Positions 8,723 to 17,145 of a stretch of DNA of 63,511 nt are shown here, piece after piece. The position numbers were made by a program, and so were the translations under genes. The notes under the pieces were generated by a model, which did not search any database, was not told the origin of the DNA, and was given only the letters and a program-made list of their open reading frames with translations. The DNA is from Deltaproteobacteria bacterium (GTDB taxonomy: Bacteria; Myxococcota_A; UBA9160; SZUA-336): assembly GCA_019311115.1 (NCBI GenBank), contig JAFDDB010000005.1:1-63511 (forward strand), given 5' to 3'. Position 1 is the stretch's first letter. Each line of letters starts with the position of its first letter.

Positions 8723-9229
8723 TCAGTCGCGAGTCCAGTGGACGCGGACGAGGTTCTCCTTGTCGCTCGACGTCGCCGGGTGCTCGAGCTTGCCCGCGTA
8801 GGCCTTCGCGAGCGCCTTGCCGAGCGCCTGGGCGAGCTTCGCGTCCGTGGTCTTGACGACCAGGGCTGCTCCCTCTTCCTCGATGGACATCACGCGCTTC
8901 AGGGGATGCTCGGTGCGCTCCCGCTCCTCCACGTTGTGGACGAGACCGATCACGTCGTCGCGGTGCGATGCTGCGAATGCGCCCTCTACGGTCAGGATAC
9001 CTGCGGGATAGTCGCCTTCGATTCGCTCGCATGCCGGGCAGACGTGCTCGTAGGAGCCGACGGGCGCCCTCTCCCAGGTCCAGCGGCCGTTCCGGTAGCT
9101 CGCACGGCACTTGGGACAGTCCGCGATCTCGCGCAGCTTGCCCGTCTGGGCGGGTGGGTCGTCGTGGACGTGGCGGGAGGCGCGGGACGTCCTGGGGGCC
9201 GGGTTCGTCGGTGGGGGCTTTCTGGGCAT
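8723..9229 (-). CDS. BCAM0308-family conserved protein (zinc-ribbon-like)
   Basis: 168-aa protein. After a disordered Pro/Arg-rich tail, two CxxC pairs (CPKCRASYRNGRW near residue 40 and CPACERIEGDYPAG near residue 68) could form a zinc ribbon. The block LVHNVEERERTEHPLKRVMSIEE and the C-terminal RVHW follow. This order matches the BCAM0308 family, which is widespread, often sits near energy/redox genes and has no established function. ATG at 9227-9229 chosen. Divergent from the lipoprotein at 9306; 102 nt upstream of the beta-CASP gene. Confidence 0.75.
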   Translation of the reverse strand: MPRKPPPTNPAPRTSRASRHVHDDPPAQTGKLREIADCPKCRASYRNGRWTWERAPVGSYEHVCPACERIEGDYPAGILTVEGAFAASHRDDVIGLVHNVEERERTEHPLKRVMSIEEEGAALVVKTTDAKLAQALGKALAKAYAGKLEHPATSSDKENLVRVHWTRD

Positions 9230-9305
9230 GGCGGGGCATCCTCGATGGATGCGCTTCAAAATGCAAGCGGCGTGCCGCGCAGAGCTGGTACGATCGGGGC
9301 CGCCG

Positions 9306-9641
9306 ATGGCCCGAGTTTCCCTACCTCTCTCCTTGCTCGTCCTCGCGCTGCTGGCGTGCGGCCCCGGCGTGCCGACGAACGGCGAGCTGCACGTCGACAT
9401 GAAGCCCGGCGACATCGTGGGCCGCGCGTTCCTCGGCAGCGTCGACGTGAAGGGCGTGGGGCTGGTCAAGCTGTCGGCGCGCAACCAAGGCGACCGCATC
9501 GCGATCTACGCGACCGCGGTCGACGGTGCGACGCTCGGCCGCGCCAACGCGGATCCAGCACTCGCGCAGACCCTGGTGCAGGTCCGCACCCCGGACGGGC
9601 TCGAGGACGTGACGATCTTCTGGGACTCCTCGGGCGGCTGA
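9306..9641 (+). CDS. Small lipoprotein of unknown function
   Basis: 111-aa protein. Residues 1-18 form a signal with a good lipobox (LVLALLAC), so it is probably a lipidated envelope protein. The mature part is a single small beta-rich domain (VDMKPGDIVGRAFLGSVDVKGVGLVKLSARNQG) ending in DVTIFWDSSGG. No family recognised. The start ATG follows a frame open from 9111, but only the lipoprotein start gives a sensible export signal. Convergent with the FMN dehydrogenase, ending 10 nt from it. Confidence 0.6.
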   Translation: MARVSLPLSLLVLALLACGPGVPTNGELHVDMKPGDIVGRAFLGSVDVKGVGLVKLSARNQGDRIAIYATAVDGATLGRANADPALAQTLVQVRTPDGLEDVTIFWDSSGG

Positions 9642-9651
9642 CCGGCTCCGC

Positions 9652-10932
9652 CTAGCCCGCGACCTGGCAGGCGGGGCCTGCCGACAGGACGTGCTCGGCG
9701 CCGATCGACGCCAGGTCGACCGTGCCCATTCCCTTCATGGTCGTCTCGAACTCGCTGCGTAGGATGCCGAGCACCGCCTCGACGCCCTCCTGGCCGAACG
9801 CGGCCAGCCCCCAAAGGTAGGGGCGGCCAACGCACACGGCGTCCGCGCCGAGCGCCAGCGCCTTGAACACGTCGGTCCCGCGGCGAAAGCCGCTGTCGAC
9901 CAGGATCGGGATGCGTCCGCCGACTTCTTCGACGATCGGCGGCAACGCCTCGATGGTGGAAAGTCCGCTGTCCACGGCGCGGCCACCGTGGTTCGAGACC
10001 ACGATCCCGTCGACGCCGTGCTCGATGCACAGGCTGGCGTCTTCGCGCGTCACGATGCCCTTGACGAGCAGCTTCATCGACGTGGCGTCGCGGATCCGGT
10101 CCAGGTAGTCCCAGTCCAGGATCATCATGTTGTCGAACCGCTTTCCCAGGTCGAAGCCGACCGCGCGCGCCGCGCTGATCGTCCCGTCGAGCAGGTCGTC
10201 GGTAAAGGACTGGTGGCAAGACTGACACTCCGCGTTGTCGTCCCTGCGGTAGCGGCGGATGCGGTCGCGGTTCTGGCCCCAGATCGTCGACATGTTGTCG
10301 ACCGTCAGGGCCACCGCCGGACATCCCGCCTCCTCGGCCTCGCGGAGCTGCATGCGCGTGGCGGGCCAGATGCCCGGCGTGTAGAGCTGGAACCAGATCG
10401 GGGCGCCGCGCGCGTCGACCACCTCCTCGAGCTCGGTCGAGCTGCTGGTCGACAGGATCTGCAGGTGGTCCCGGCTCCGCGCCGCCCTCGCGACTGCCAG
10501 CTCTCCCTCCGGATGGAACGCCTTCTGCGAGCCCACGGGCGCCAGGACGATGGGCGAAGACAGCTTGGTCCCCAGCAGCTCCATCGACGTGTCGACCTCG
10601 CGGACGTCGACCAGGCGCCGCGGCCGCAGCTTGAACAGGTCGAAGGCCGAGCGGTTGGCGCGCAGCGTAACCTCGTGCTGGACGCCCATCGACAGGTACG
10701 TGTAGTGCGCAGGCGACAGGTTTCGCTCCGCCACGGGCTCGAAGTCGAAGACGTTGATCGCATCGCGCGCCGCCGCGATGATCTCGCGCACCTCGTCGGG
10801 GCGCAGCACGCTCTCGCCAGCCGCGGCGAGCAGGTGCTCGAACGCCTCCACGGGACGTGGGACGAGCAGGAGGGGACTGGCCAGGAGCCAGCGAAGAAGG
10901 GAACGCCGATTCGGTTCGAGCTGTGTAGCCAT
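9652..10932 (-). CDS. Exported FMN-dependent alpha-hydroxy-acid dehydrogenase with CxxCH motif
   Basis: 426-aa protein of the glycolate oxidase / L-lactate dehydrogenase TIM-barrel family. FMN and catalytic landmarks: LAPVGSQKAFHPEGE, LSTSSSTELEEV, QLYTPG, LVKGIVTREDA (Lys), and VSNHGGRAVDSG with catalytic His-Gly-Gly-Arg, then LVDSGFRRGTDVFKALALGA and VGRPYLWG. Two unusual features. First, the N-terminus has a twin-arginine-like RRSLLRWLLASPLLL segment, suggesting export. Second, CQSCH (residues 236-240) lies in the variable loop and has the form of a c-type heme attachment site. ATG 10930-10932 is preferred to the upstream TTG at 10950. An electron-transfer dehydrogenase rather than an oxidase is plausible but unproven. 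Confidence 0.85.
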   Translation of the reverse strand: MATQLEPNRRSLLRWLLASPLLLVPRPVEAFEHLLAAAGESVLRPDEVREIIAAARDAINVFDFEPVAERNLSPAHYTYLSMGVQHEVTLRANRSAFDLFKLRPRRLVDVREVDTSMELLGTKLSSPIVLAPVGSQKAFHPEGELAVARAARSRDHLQILSTSSSTELEEVVDARGAPIWFQLYTPGIWPATRMQLREAEEAGCPAVALTVDNMSTIWGQNRDRIRRYRRDDNAECQSCHQSFTDDLLDGTISAARAVGFDLGKRFDNMMILDWDYLDRIRDATSMKLLVKGIVTREDASLCIEHGVDGIVVSNHGGRAVDSGLSTIEALPPIVEEVGGRIPILVDSGFRRGTDVFKALALGADAVCVGRPYLWGLAAFGQEGVEAVLGILRSEFETTMKGMGTVDLASIGAEHVLSAGPACQVAG

Positions 10933-11050
10933 GCGTGCCCGAAGGGGCAAGATGTGTGCCCGCTGCCAGCTGCGCTACGCGATCTTCGCCCGGCGAACCG
11001 GGCGAGGCGGTGCAGCGATCACGCGCAGCTGCAGCGCGCGAGCTGCGCTC

Positions 11051-13699
11051 TCAGGCGTCGGCGTCCCGGACCGTCCCCGCCGAACCGTCCACCTCTACGA
11101 TCTGCCCGTCCTCGAAACGCGTCAGCGCGCGCTCGATGCCCGCGACGCAGGGCTTGCCGTACTCGCGCGCGACGACTCCCCCGTGCTGCATCACGCCGCC
11201 TACCTGCAGGACGATCGCCGCGGCGTTGACGAACAGCGGAGTCCAGCCCGGGTCGGTGGTGTAGGCGACCAGCACGTCGCCGGGCTCGATCTCCTTCTCG
11301 TAGGGATCGTGCAGGACCTTGACCGGTCCGCTCGCCACGCCGGGCGAGATGCCCAGGCCGTGCGCCGCGCCGTCGTCGGGCTCGGGCGCCGGGCGCAGGA
11401 TGCGCCCGCGCGAGTCGATCATGTGCGGGAACTCGCGGACCTGCGCCTCCAACAGGTGGAAGTAGCGGGCGGGCTCGCGCGCCGCCGCCCGCAGGTCGAA
11501 GTCGGGATCGCGCTCTGCCTGCTCGAGTTCCTGCCAGCTCAGGTGGAAGACGTCGTCGGCTTCGTCGAGGCGGCCGGCCTCGACGTACCGTTCTCCCAGC
11601 CAGAGCGCGTTGCGGCGCGTCACGCCCGCCTGCATGACCCAGTGGTGCTTCGCCGTGTCGCGCTCTCCCGCGTAGTGCTCGATCCAGCGATTGGCACGGC
11701 GCAGGAGCGCGCGGCGGAACCAGCGGGAGCGTCGCATCAGATCGGCGTAGGCGTGCTTGCGGTCCTCGACGCCCTTCCGGTGAGCGATCCCCGGGTCGGC
11801 CTCGGGCTCGGCCTTCGCCATGAACGACAGCTGCCGCAACAGCAGCATCGGCGTGTCGCCGTAGCGCGGACTGCGCAGGTCCATCTCCATGGGTCCGCGG
11901 CAGCCGTAGCGAAACAGGAACGAGTCCCACGCCTCGAGGAACGGCTCCGGCAGGTCGTGCGCCTCGATGCGCGCGGCCAATGCGTCCAGGTCGTCGAAGA
12001 GCGCGGCGTCGAGCTTGCGTGTCATGGCGAACATCTCGATGCCCATGTCCACGACCAACTCGCCCTCGTAGCCGCGGTTCATCTTGTCGAGCAGTTCCGA
12101 CGTCTCCGGATCGCTGCGCTTGCGCATCGCCTCGATCATCCAGCCCGCCGCCGCGTAGGGGTAGATCGCCGGCATGTCCGCTTCCATCAGGATGGTCGCG
12201 AAGTCGTCGCCCAGCGCGAGCAGTTCCGGGATCGGCGCATCCACCGGCGTGGCCCGGATCTTGTGCTCGTAGACCTCCCTCTCCCGCGCGAAGTGACGCA
12301 GGAACCGTGGTGGCGACAGGTAGGCCAGCACGGCGCGCCACAGCACCCGGCCGCTGTGCCAGATCGCGCTCCAGAGTCCGCGCAGGATCCTGCCCGCCGA
12401 GAGCGCCTTCGGTCTGCGAAGGGGCTTGTACCGCTCACGATCCACGTTGGCGAGCGTGCGCGAGAGCAGCTGGTCCATGATCTCGAGAGCCGGCGCCATC
12501 TTCTGCGGGCTCACCCACCAGAAGATCTGCGAGTAGTCCACGTACAGACGATTGCCGGCGACCTGCATCAGGGCGGTCTCGCCGGGCTCGGTCTCCTCCC
12601 ACGGGATCCCGAACATCGCGCACATGCTGGCCAGCATCCGCTCGGCCGTGTCGAGCGTCAGCCGCGCGAGCGGCGTGTTCGTGGTGAACCCGTCGGTGAG
12701 TCCGCGGTCGACGTAGACGCGGCGCCTCTCGCCGGGCTCCGTCAACATGGATGGAGGAAGCGGAACGTACGTCGTGATGGGCCGAGCCTGCAGCAGGTGG
12801 AGATCGCCCCCCGCCCAGGCCCACTCGACGTCAATCGGCAGGTCGTAGAGCTTCTCGACCTGGCCGACCACGTCGGTCAGCTCGAGCACCTGCTCGTCGG
12901 TCAGCGACGCCTCTTCGCTGCGGTCCTTCTCTTCGACCTCGACGCCGCCTCCGTCGCCAACGGTCCGCGACACGCCCTTCGAGCCGATCCGCCGCTCCAG
13001 GATCTTCCGCGCCGGCCGGTCGACGATGAAGTGGTCCGGCGTCACCTCGCCCGACACGACCGTCTCTCCGAGTCCGAAGCTCGCGTCGATCACCGCCTCG
13101 TCGAAGTCGTTGGTCAGCGGGTTCAGCGAGAACGCGACGCCCGCGACCTCGCTCTCGATCTGCCGCTGCACCAGCACGGCGATCCGCGGCTGGCGCACGT
13201 CGAACCCCTGCTGCTCCTTGTAGACGAAGACGCGCTCGTCGAGCGCCGAGACGAAGCAGTCGCGCACGGCGGCGTCCAGGTCGTCGGCGCGCACACCCAG
13301 CACCGTGACGTACCCGCCCGCGAACGACGCCGCGGCCAGGTCCTCTTCGGGCGACGACGAGCGCACCGCGCAGGTCGCCCCGTCTCCCCACGACGCGACC
13401 CGCTCGCGCACCTGCTCGAGGCCCGATCGCATCTCGTCCGTGCACGACAGCGCAGATGCCGCGGCCTGCAGCGCCGCGCCGTGCTCGCGCCAGGGGCCGC
13501 CGTCCGCACGCTCGAACGCCGCCCAGGCTCCGGTGCCGCGAAGCTCCCGCCACCACGGCTCGAACCACGCGACCGGAAGCACCACGCCGTCGGGCACGCG
13601 GAACCCCGCCTGCGCCAGCCGCACCAGCGACGCCGCCTTCCCCCCGATCTCGGAGACGCCCGAGTCGGCCGCCTTGGTCAAGGGGATGGGCGCGGCCAT
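11051..13699 (-). CDS. PEP-synthase / rifampin-phosphotransferase-like ATP-grasp phosphotransferase
   Basis: 882-aa three-domain enzyme. (1) ATP-grasp domain, residues about 1-315, with GGKAASLVRL (Lys21), CAVRSSSPEED (Arg113), FAGGYVTVLG and the metal/ATP end segment VEWAW...LLQARPIT. (2) A long helical middle domain, about 340-760. (3) A swivelling phospho-His domain with SPGVASGPV and VMQHGGVVAREYGKP (His839 is the likely phospho-carrier). There is no PEP-binding TIM barrel, so it cannot be a complete PEP synthase or PPDK. The architecture fits the rifampin-phosphotransferase group, which transfers a phosphate from ATP to a small molecule. Its ATG abuts the TAG of the selenoprotein gene, implying translational coupling and a shared pathway. 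Confidence 0.85.
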   Translation of the reverse strand: MAAPIPLTKAADSGVSEIGGKAASLVRLAQAGFRVPDGVVLPVAWFEPWWRELRGTGAWAAFERADGGPWREHGAALQAAASALSCTDEMRSGLEQVRERVASWGDGATCAVRSSSPEEDLAAASFAGGYVTVLGVRADDLDAAVRDCFVSALDERVFVYKEQQGFDVRQPRIAVLVQRQIESEVAGVAFSLNPLTNDFDEAVIDASFGLGETVVSGEVTPDHFIVDRPARKILERRIGSKGVSRTVGDGGGVEVEEKDRSEEASLTDEQVLELTDVVGQVEKLYDLPIDVEWAWAGGDLHLLQARPITTYVPLPPSMLTEPGERRRVYVDRGLTDGFTTNTPLARLTLDTAERMLASMCAMFGIPWEETEPGETALMQVAGNRLYVDYSQIFWWVSPQKMAPALEIMDQLLSRTLANVDRERYKPLRRPKALSAGRILRGLWSAIWHSGRVLWRAVLAYLSPPRFLRHFAREREVYEHKIRATPVDAPIPELLALGDDFATILMEADMPAIYPYAAAGWMIEAMRKRSDPETSELLDKMNRGYEGELVVDMGIEMFAMTRKLDAALFDDLDALAARIEAHDLPEPFLEAWDSFLFRYGCRGPMEMDLRSPRYGDTPMLLLRQLSFMAKAEPEADPGIAHRKGVEDRKHAYADLMRRSRWFRRALLRRANRWIEHYAGERDTAKHHWVMQAGVTRRNALWLGERYVEAGRLDEADDVFHLSWQELEQAERDPDFDLRAAAREPARYFHLLEAQVREFPHMIDSRGRILRPAPEPDDGAAHGLGISPGVASGPVKVLHDPYEKEIEPGDVLVAYTTDPGWTPLFVNAAAIVLQVGGVMQHGGVVAREYGKPCVAGIERALTRFEDGQIVEVDGSAGTVRDADA

Positions 13700-14512
13700 C
13701 TACTCCGGCGATTCCGGCTTCGGGTCGCGATCGACGGCGCCCGGTCCGTCCGCCTCTTCGATCAGCGCGATCATCCGGCGCAGCGTGTCGAGCTGGGTCT
13801 CCACGTCGTTCGGGCGGCCCAGGGTTGCGCCGATGTTCAGGCGGCGGATCACCTGGCGCGGTGGCCGCGCCGCGCTGCTGAGCGGGGGCAGGACCGACAC
13901 CAGGCAGGTGGCGATGCGCGCCTCTTCCAGTCCGCGTGCGACCAGACTCACGGTCTGGTGGCACACGGGTCAGGATGGGACGAGCAGCGCCGCCTCGACC
14001 CCGTCCGACACGAAGCGCTGCACGATGGTCGGGATCGTCTCGCGGATCAGCGGGACGACGTTCGGCACCAGGCCCATGAGGACCTGCGTGTCGGTCGACA
14101 TCGTGCCGATCTCGCCCGACTGCACCAGCTCGGTCAGCCGGTCGAGCGGCAGGTTCACGTTGATGTCCTGCTCGGCAAAGCGATGGTCGTAGCCGGGGTG
14201 GTCGATTCGCAGCTTCGACCGGTCGACGTCGAACGGAATGGTGCGAAGCTCCGGCGTCTTGTCGTCGAAGCTCGGCATGGGTACGAAGGGCTCCTGCTCG
14301 CCCTCGATCGAGTAGCCGCCGGTCGTCACCAGCCCGAAGCGCGCCTGGCGCGCCGGCTTCCGCAGCTTCTTGAAGGGATCTCCGGGCTCGGAGAACCACG
14401 GGTAGCGCGAGAAGGCTTCCTTGGCCTTGCCCGACATGATCTGGGGCACGGCCTCTTCCTTCCATGCCTCGAACTTGGGGACCCACGCGTCGAGAGCGGC
14501 TTGTTCGGTCAT
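13700..14512 (-). CDS. GrdB/PrdB-like selenoprotein (glycine/betaine/proline-reductase B family) with in-frame TGA
   Basis: One 271-codon frame interrupted only by TGA at 13970-13972, read here as selenocysteine 181. Upstream 180 aa: GrdB-like blocks (FGLVTTGGYSIEG; RTIPFDVDRSKLRIDHPGYD; DINVNLPLDRLTELVQSGEIG). Downstream 89 aa continue the same fold (TVSLVARGLEEARIATC; PPRQVIRRLNIGATLGRPND). The local sequence is Ser-Sec-Pro-Val-Cys-His, i.e. a UxxC redox motif; family members known to me carry Cys-Pro-Val-Cys at this place. A hairpin directly 3' of the TGA fits a bacterial SECIS. Start ATG 14510-14512 has GGAGG 7 nt upstream. Stop TAG at 13700-13702 touches the ATG of the PEP-synthase-like gene. 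A conventional annotation would split it into a 180-aa and an 88-aa ORF. Confidence 0.85.
13932..13968 (-). promoter_or_regulatory. Candidate bacterial SECIS element
   Basis: On the transcript, the bases after UGA fold into one hairpin. The lower stem of 8 bp pairs 13968-13961 with 13932-13939 (one G-U). A single C-C mismatch follows (13960/13940), then an upper stem of 7 perfect bp, ACCAGAC (13959-13953) with GTCTGGT (13947-13941), and a 5-nt loop CGTGA (13952-13948). The loop begins 17 nt after the UGA, within the 16-37 nt window reported for bacterial SECIS elements, and has G near its 5' side. All pairs were checked base by base; no energy calculation was made. Confidence 0.75.
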
Positions 14513-14623
14513 CTGGATTCCTCCGCTTGGCCGGTCAGGCGTCCATTGGGCCACAGATCGGGCACCCGCGGGAACCCCCGCTCCGCCCCCTGGCCTGGGC
14601 CGTCAGGGTAGAATGCCGCACGC

Positions 14624-16114
14624 ATGACTCCGGCTCCCACGGAACTCCGGCACCGCGTCGACCTCCGCACGAAGATCTTCTTCGGCGTCGGCGAATTCGC
14701 GACGGCCACCAAGGGCTACGCGATGCACGCGTTCCTGCTGTTCTACTACACGCAGGTGCTCGGGCTCGAGGGCTGGCTCACGGGCTTCGCGCTCGGCATC
14801 GCGATCGTGTTCGACGCCGTCAACGACCCGATCGTCGGCTCGGTCTCGGACAACTGGCGCTCGAGTCTCGGCCGGCGCCACCCGCTGATGTGGATCTCGC
14901 TCGTGCCCATGTGCATCACCTTCTACTACCTGTGGATCCCGCCCGAGGGGCTCGGGCAGTACGCGCTCTTCGCCTGGCTCACGGTCTTTGCGGTGCTCGC
15001 GCGCTCGTTCATGACGTTCTTCCAGATCCCGCACAACGCGCTCGGCGCGGAGCTTTCGCCGGACTACAGCGAGCGCAGCCGCATCTGGGGCTTCGCTCAG
15101 CTCTTCGGCTGGCTCGGCGGCGGCAGCTTCGGCGCGTTCGCCTACATCGTGGTGTTCAAGAAGAGCGAGGCGTTCGAGAACGGGCTGCTCAATCCCGCGG
15201 CCTACCCGGACCTGGCGATGCTGGGCGTGCTCTACATCTTCATCGGCATCACGCTCTCGACCGCGTTCACGCAGCGGGCGGCGCGCGCGCTCCCCGAGAT
15301 CGCCGCGCCGAAGGAAGGTTTCAGCTTCCGCCGGCTCCACCGCGAGGGGAAGCAGGCGCTCCAGAACAAGAACTTCCGCGTGCTCTTCTTCGGCATCCTG
15401 CTCGGCGGCGCCATCGGTGGCATCGGCGGGACGCTGGCGCTGCACATGCAGACCTACTTCTGGGGCCTGCTGCCCGCGCAGATCATCTACTTCATCGCGG
15501 CCGGCTTCACGGTGAACATGCTGGTGTTCATCGGCATCCAGACCATCGCCGCGCGGTTCGAGAAGAAGAAGCTCCTGATCGGCCTGTCGATCTTCGCCAT
15601 GGTGGACTCCATCACCGTGATCAGCGCACGGCTCATGGGGTGGCTGCCCGACAACGGCGACCCGCTGCTGCTGCCGATCATCGTCACCACCTACGCGCTC
15701 GGCACGGCGGCCGGCGCCATCACGCACATCGTCGCGCGCTCGATGATCGCCGATGTCGTAGACGAGCAGGAGGTCGTGACCGGCGAACGACAGGAGGGGA
15801 TGTTCTACTCGGCGCTCGCGTTCTCGGGCAAGGCCGTGTCGGGCGTCGGCGCGATGACCGGCGGGTTCGTGCTGAGCGCGATCCAGTTCCCCAGCAACGT
15901 CGACGCCACGGGCGTGTCGGCCGACGTGGTCTTCCGCATGGGCGTGTTCATGGGGCCGATCCTGAGCGCCCTCTACCTGATCCCGATCGGGATCTACGTG
16001 CTCTACCACCTGGACCGCGTGCGCCACGCCGAGATCCAGCAGGTGCTGCACGAGCGGCGCCAGGCGCGCGTCGAGCCCGCGTCCGCGTCGCTGGCGGCGG
16101 CCGGCGGCGACTAG
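14624..16114 (+). CDS. MFS/GPH-family (glycoside-pentoside-hexuronide:cation) symporter
   Basis: 496-aa protein with about 12 membrane helices. GPH hallmarks: FFGVGEFATATKG at the first helix, DAVNDPIVGSVSDNW between TM2 and TM3, SLGRRHPLMW, the loop RSRIWGFAQLFGW, and DVVDEQEVVTGERQEGMFYSALAF in the C-terminal half. The family moves sugars or other small anions with Na+ or H+; the substrate is unknown. A second GPH-like transporter lies at 39105. The start ATG is 111 nt from the divergent selenoprotein start, so the shared upstream region may contain both promoters. No terminator is evident; the convergent gene begins at the next base. Confidence 0.88.
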   Translation: MTPAPTELRHRVDLRTKIFFGVGEFATATKGYAMHAFLLFYYTQVLGLEGWLTGFALGIAIVFDAVNDPIVGSVSDNWRSSLGRRHPLMWISLVPMCITFYYLWIPPEGLGQYALFAWLTVFAVLARSFMTFFQIPHNALGAELSPDYSERSRIWGFAQLFGWLGGGSFGAFAYIVVFKKSEAFENGLLNPAAYPDLAMLGVLYIFIGITLSTAFTQRAARALPEIAAPKEGFSFRRLHREGKQALQNKNFRVLFFGILLGGAIGGIGGTLALHMQTYFWGLLPAQIIYFIAAGFTVNMLVFIGIQTIAARFEKKKLLIGLSIFAMVDSITVISARLMGWLPDNGDPLLLPIIVTTYALGTAAGAITHIVARSMIADVVDEQEVVTGERQEGMFYSALAFSGKAVSGVGAMTGGFVLSAIQFPSNVDATGVSADVVFRMGVFMGPILSALYLIPIGIYVLYHLDRVRHAEIQQVLHERRQARVEPASASLAAAGGD

Positions 16115-17134
16115 CTAGGACAGCACCAGCTCCGCCATCGTGCGCAGCGTGTCGGTTCCCTGGTTCGCGAGCAGCAGCGTCGTGACCGGCGTCTCGCGCC
16201 ACGCGTCCAGCCGGTCGCGGATGCGCTCGACGGGTCCGCAGAGCGAGATCTCGTCGGCGAACGCGTCGGGCACGACGGCGGCGGCCTCGGCCTTGCGGCC
16301 CTCCAGGTACAGCTCCTGGATCTTCTGCGCCTCCGCCTCGAAGCCCATGCGCTCCATCAGCCGCGTGTGGAAGTTGTGCTCCTTGGCGCCCATGCCACCG
16401 ATGTAGAGGCCCAGGAAATGCTTGACGGGTACGAGCGCGGCCTCGACGTCGTCCTGGATGTTGACCAGCACCATCTGTGCGATCTGGAAGTCCGGGCCGG
16501 CGTGCGCCAGCGAGTCCGCGTACACCTCCTGCCGGTACGGCGAGTAGTAGAGCGGCAGCCAACCGTCCGCGATCTCGGCCGCGAGCGCCACGTTCTTGGG
16601 GCCCTCGGCGCCCAGGAAGATGGGTACGTCGGCGCGCAGCGGGTGCGTGATCGACTTGAGGGGCTTGCCGAGTCCCCACGAGCCCTCACCGACGTAGGGC
16701 AGGGGATAGTGCGGGCCGTCGCTGGTCACCGGCGCCTCGCGGCGGAGCACCTGGCGGATGATGTCGATGTACTCGCGCGTGCGCGACAGCGGCTTCGAGA
16801 ACGGCTGCCCGTACCAGCCCTCGACCACCTGCGGGCCGGACACGCCGAGTCCCAGCATGAAGCGGCCGTTCGACAGGTGGTCGAGCGTCAGCGCGGCCAT
16901 CGCGGTGGCGGTGGGCGTGCGCGCCGACAGCTGCACGACCGACGTACCCAGCTTGATACGCTCGGTGTGCGAGGCGATGTAGGCCAGCGGTGTCAACGCG
17001 TCGGAGCCGTACGCTTCGGCCGACCAGATCGAGTCGAATCCTAGGCGCTCCGCCTCCTGCGCGGCCTCGATGATGTTCGCCGGTGGGCGGGCGCCCCAGT
17101 AGCCGAGCCCCAGTCCCAGGTTCAGTGACGCCAT
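16115..17134 (-). CDS. LLM-class flavin-dependent (F420-type) oxidoreductase
   Basis: 339-aa luciferase-like TIM-barrel protein. It begins with NLGLGLGYWGA and has EAERLGFDSIWSAEAYGSDALTPLAYIA, the TERIKLGTSVVQLSARTPTATAMAALTLDHLSNGRFMLGLG block and EIADGWLPLYY. These are typical of the F420-dependent branch rather than FMN luciferases. ATG 17132-17134 with AGGAG 8 nt upstream is chosen; the frame is open further upstream but overlaps the crotonase. It follows the enoyl-CoA hydratase by 11 nt and is probably co-transcribed. Substrate unknown; members often act on lipid or cofactor carbonyls. Confidence 0.88.
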   Translation of the reverse strand: MASLNLGLGLGYWGARPPANIIEAAQEAERLGFDSIWSAEAYGSDALTPLAYIASHTERIKLGTSVVQLSARTPTATAMAALTLDHLSNGRFMLGLGVSGPQVVEGWYGQPFSKPLSRTREYIDIIRQVLRREAPVTSDGPHYPLPYVGEGSWGLGKPLKSITHPLRADVPIFLGAEGPKNVALAAEIADGWLPLYYSPYRQEVYADSLAHAGPDFQIAQMVLVNIQDDVEAALVPVKHFLGLYIGGMGAKEHNFHTRLMERMGFEAEAQKIQELYLEGRKAEAAAVVPDAFADEISLCGPVERIRDRLDAWRETPVTTLLLANQGTDTLRTMAELVLS

Positions 17135-17145
17135 GCGGGTCGCTC

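Noticed and set aside
11051..13699. Calling this a full PEP synthase or PPDK.
   Set aside because: No PEP/pyruvate TIM barrel after the His domain; the length and order fit the rifampin-phosphotransferase group instead.
13970..14512. The TGA at 13970-13972 as a true end with a separate 88-aa gene downstream.
   Set aside because: The two pieces are in the same frame, join at a UxxC site of one family, and a hairpin follows; the selenocysteine reading is stronger.
10754..14611. A 1285-codon open frame on the + strand.
   Set aside because: Arg/His/Gln-rich translation with no domains; it is antisense to the FMN dehydrogenase, PEP-like and selenoprotein genes, and open only because GC-rich codons avoid stops.
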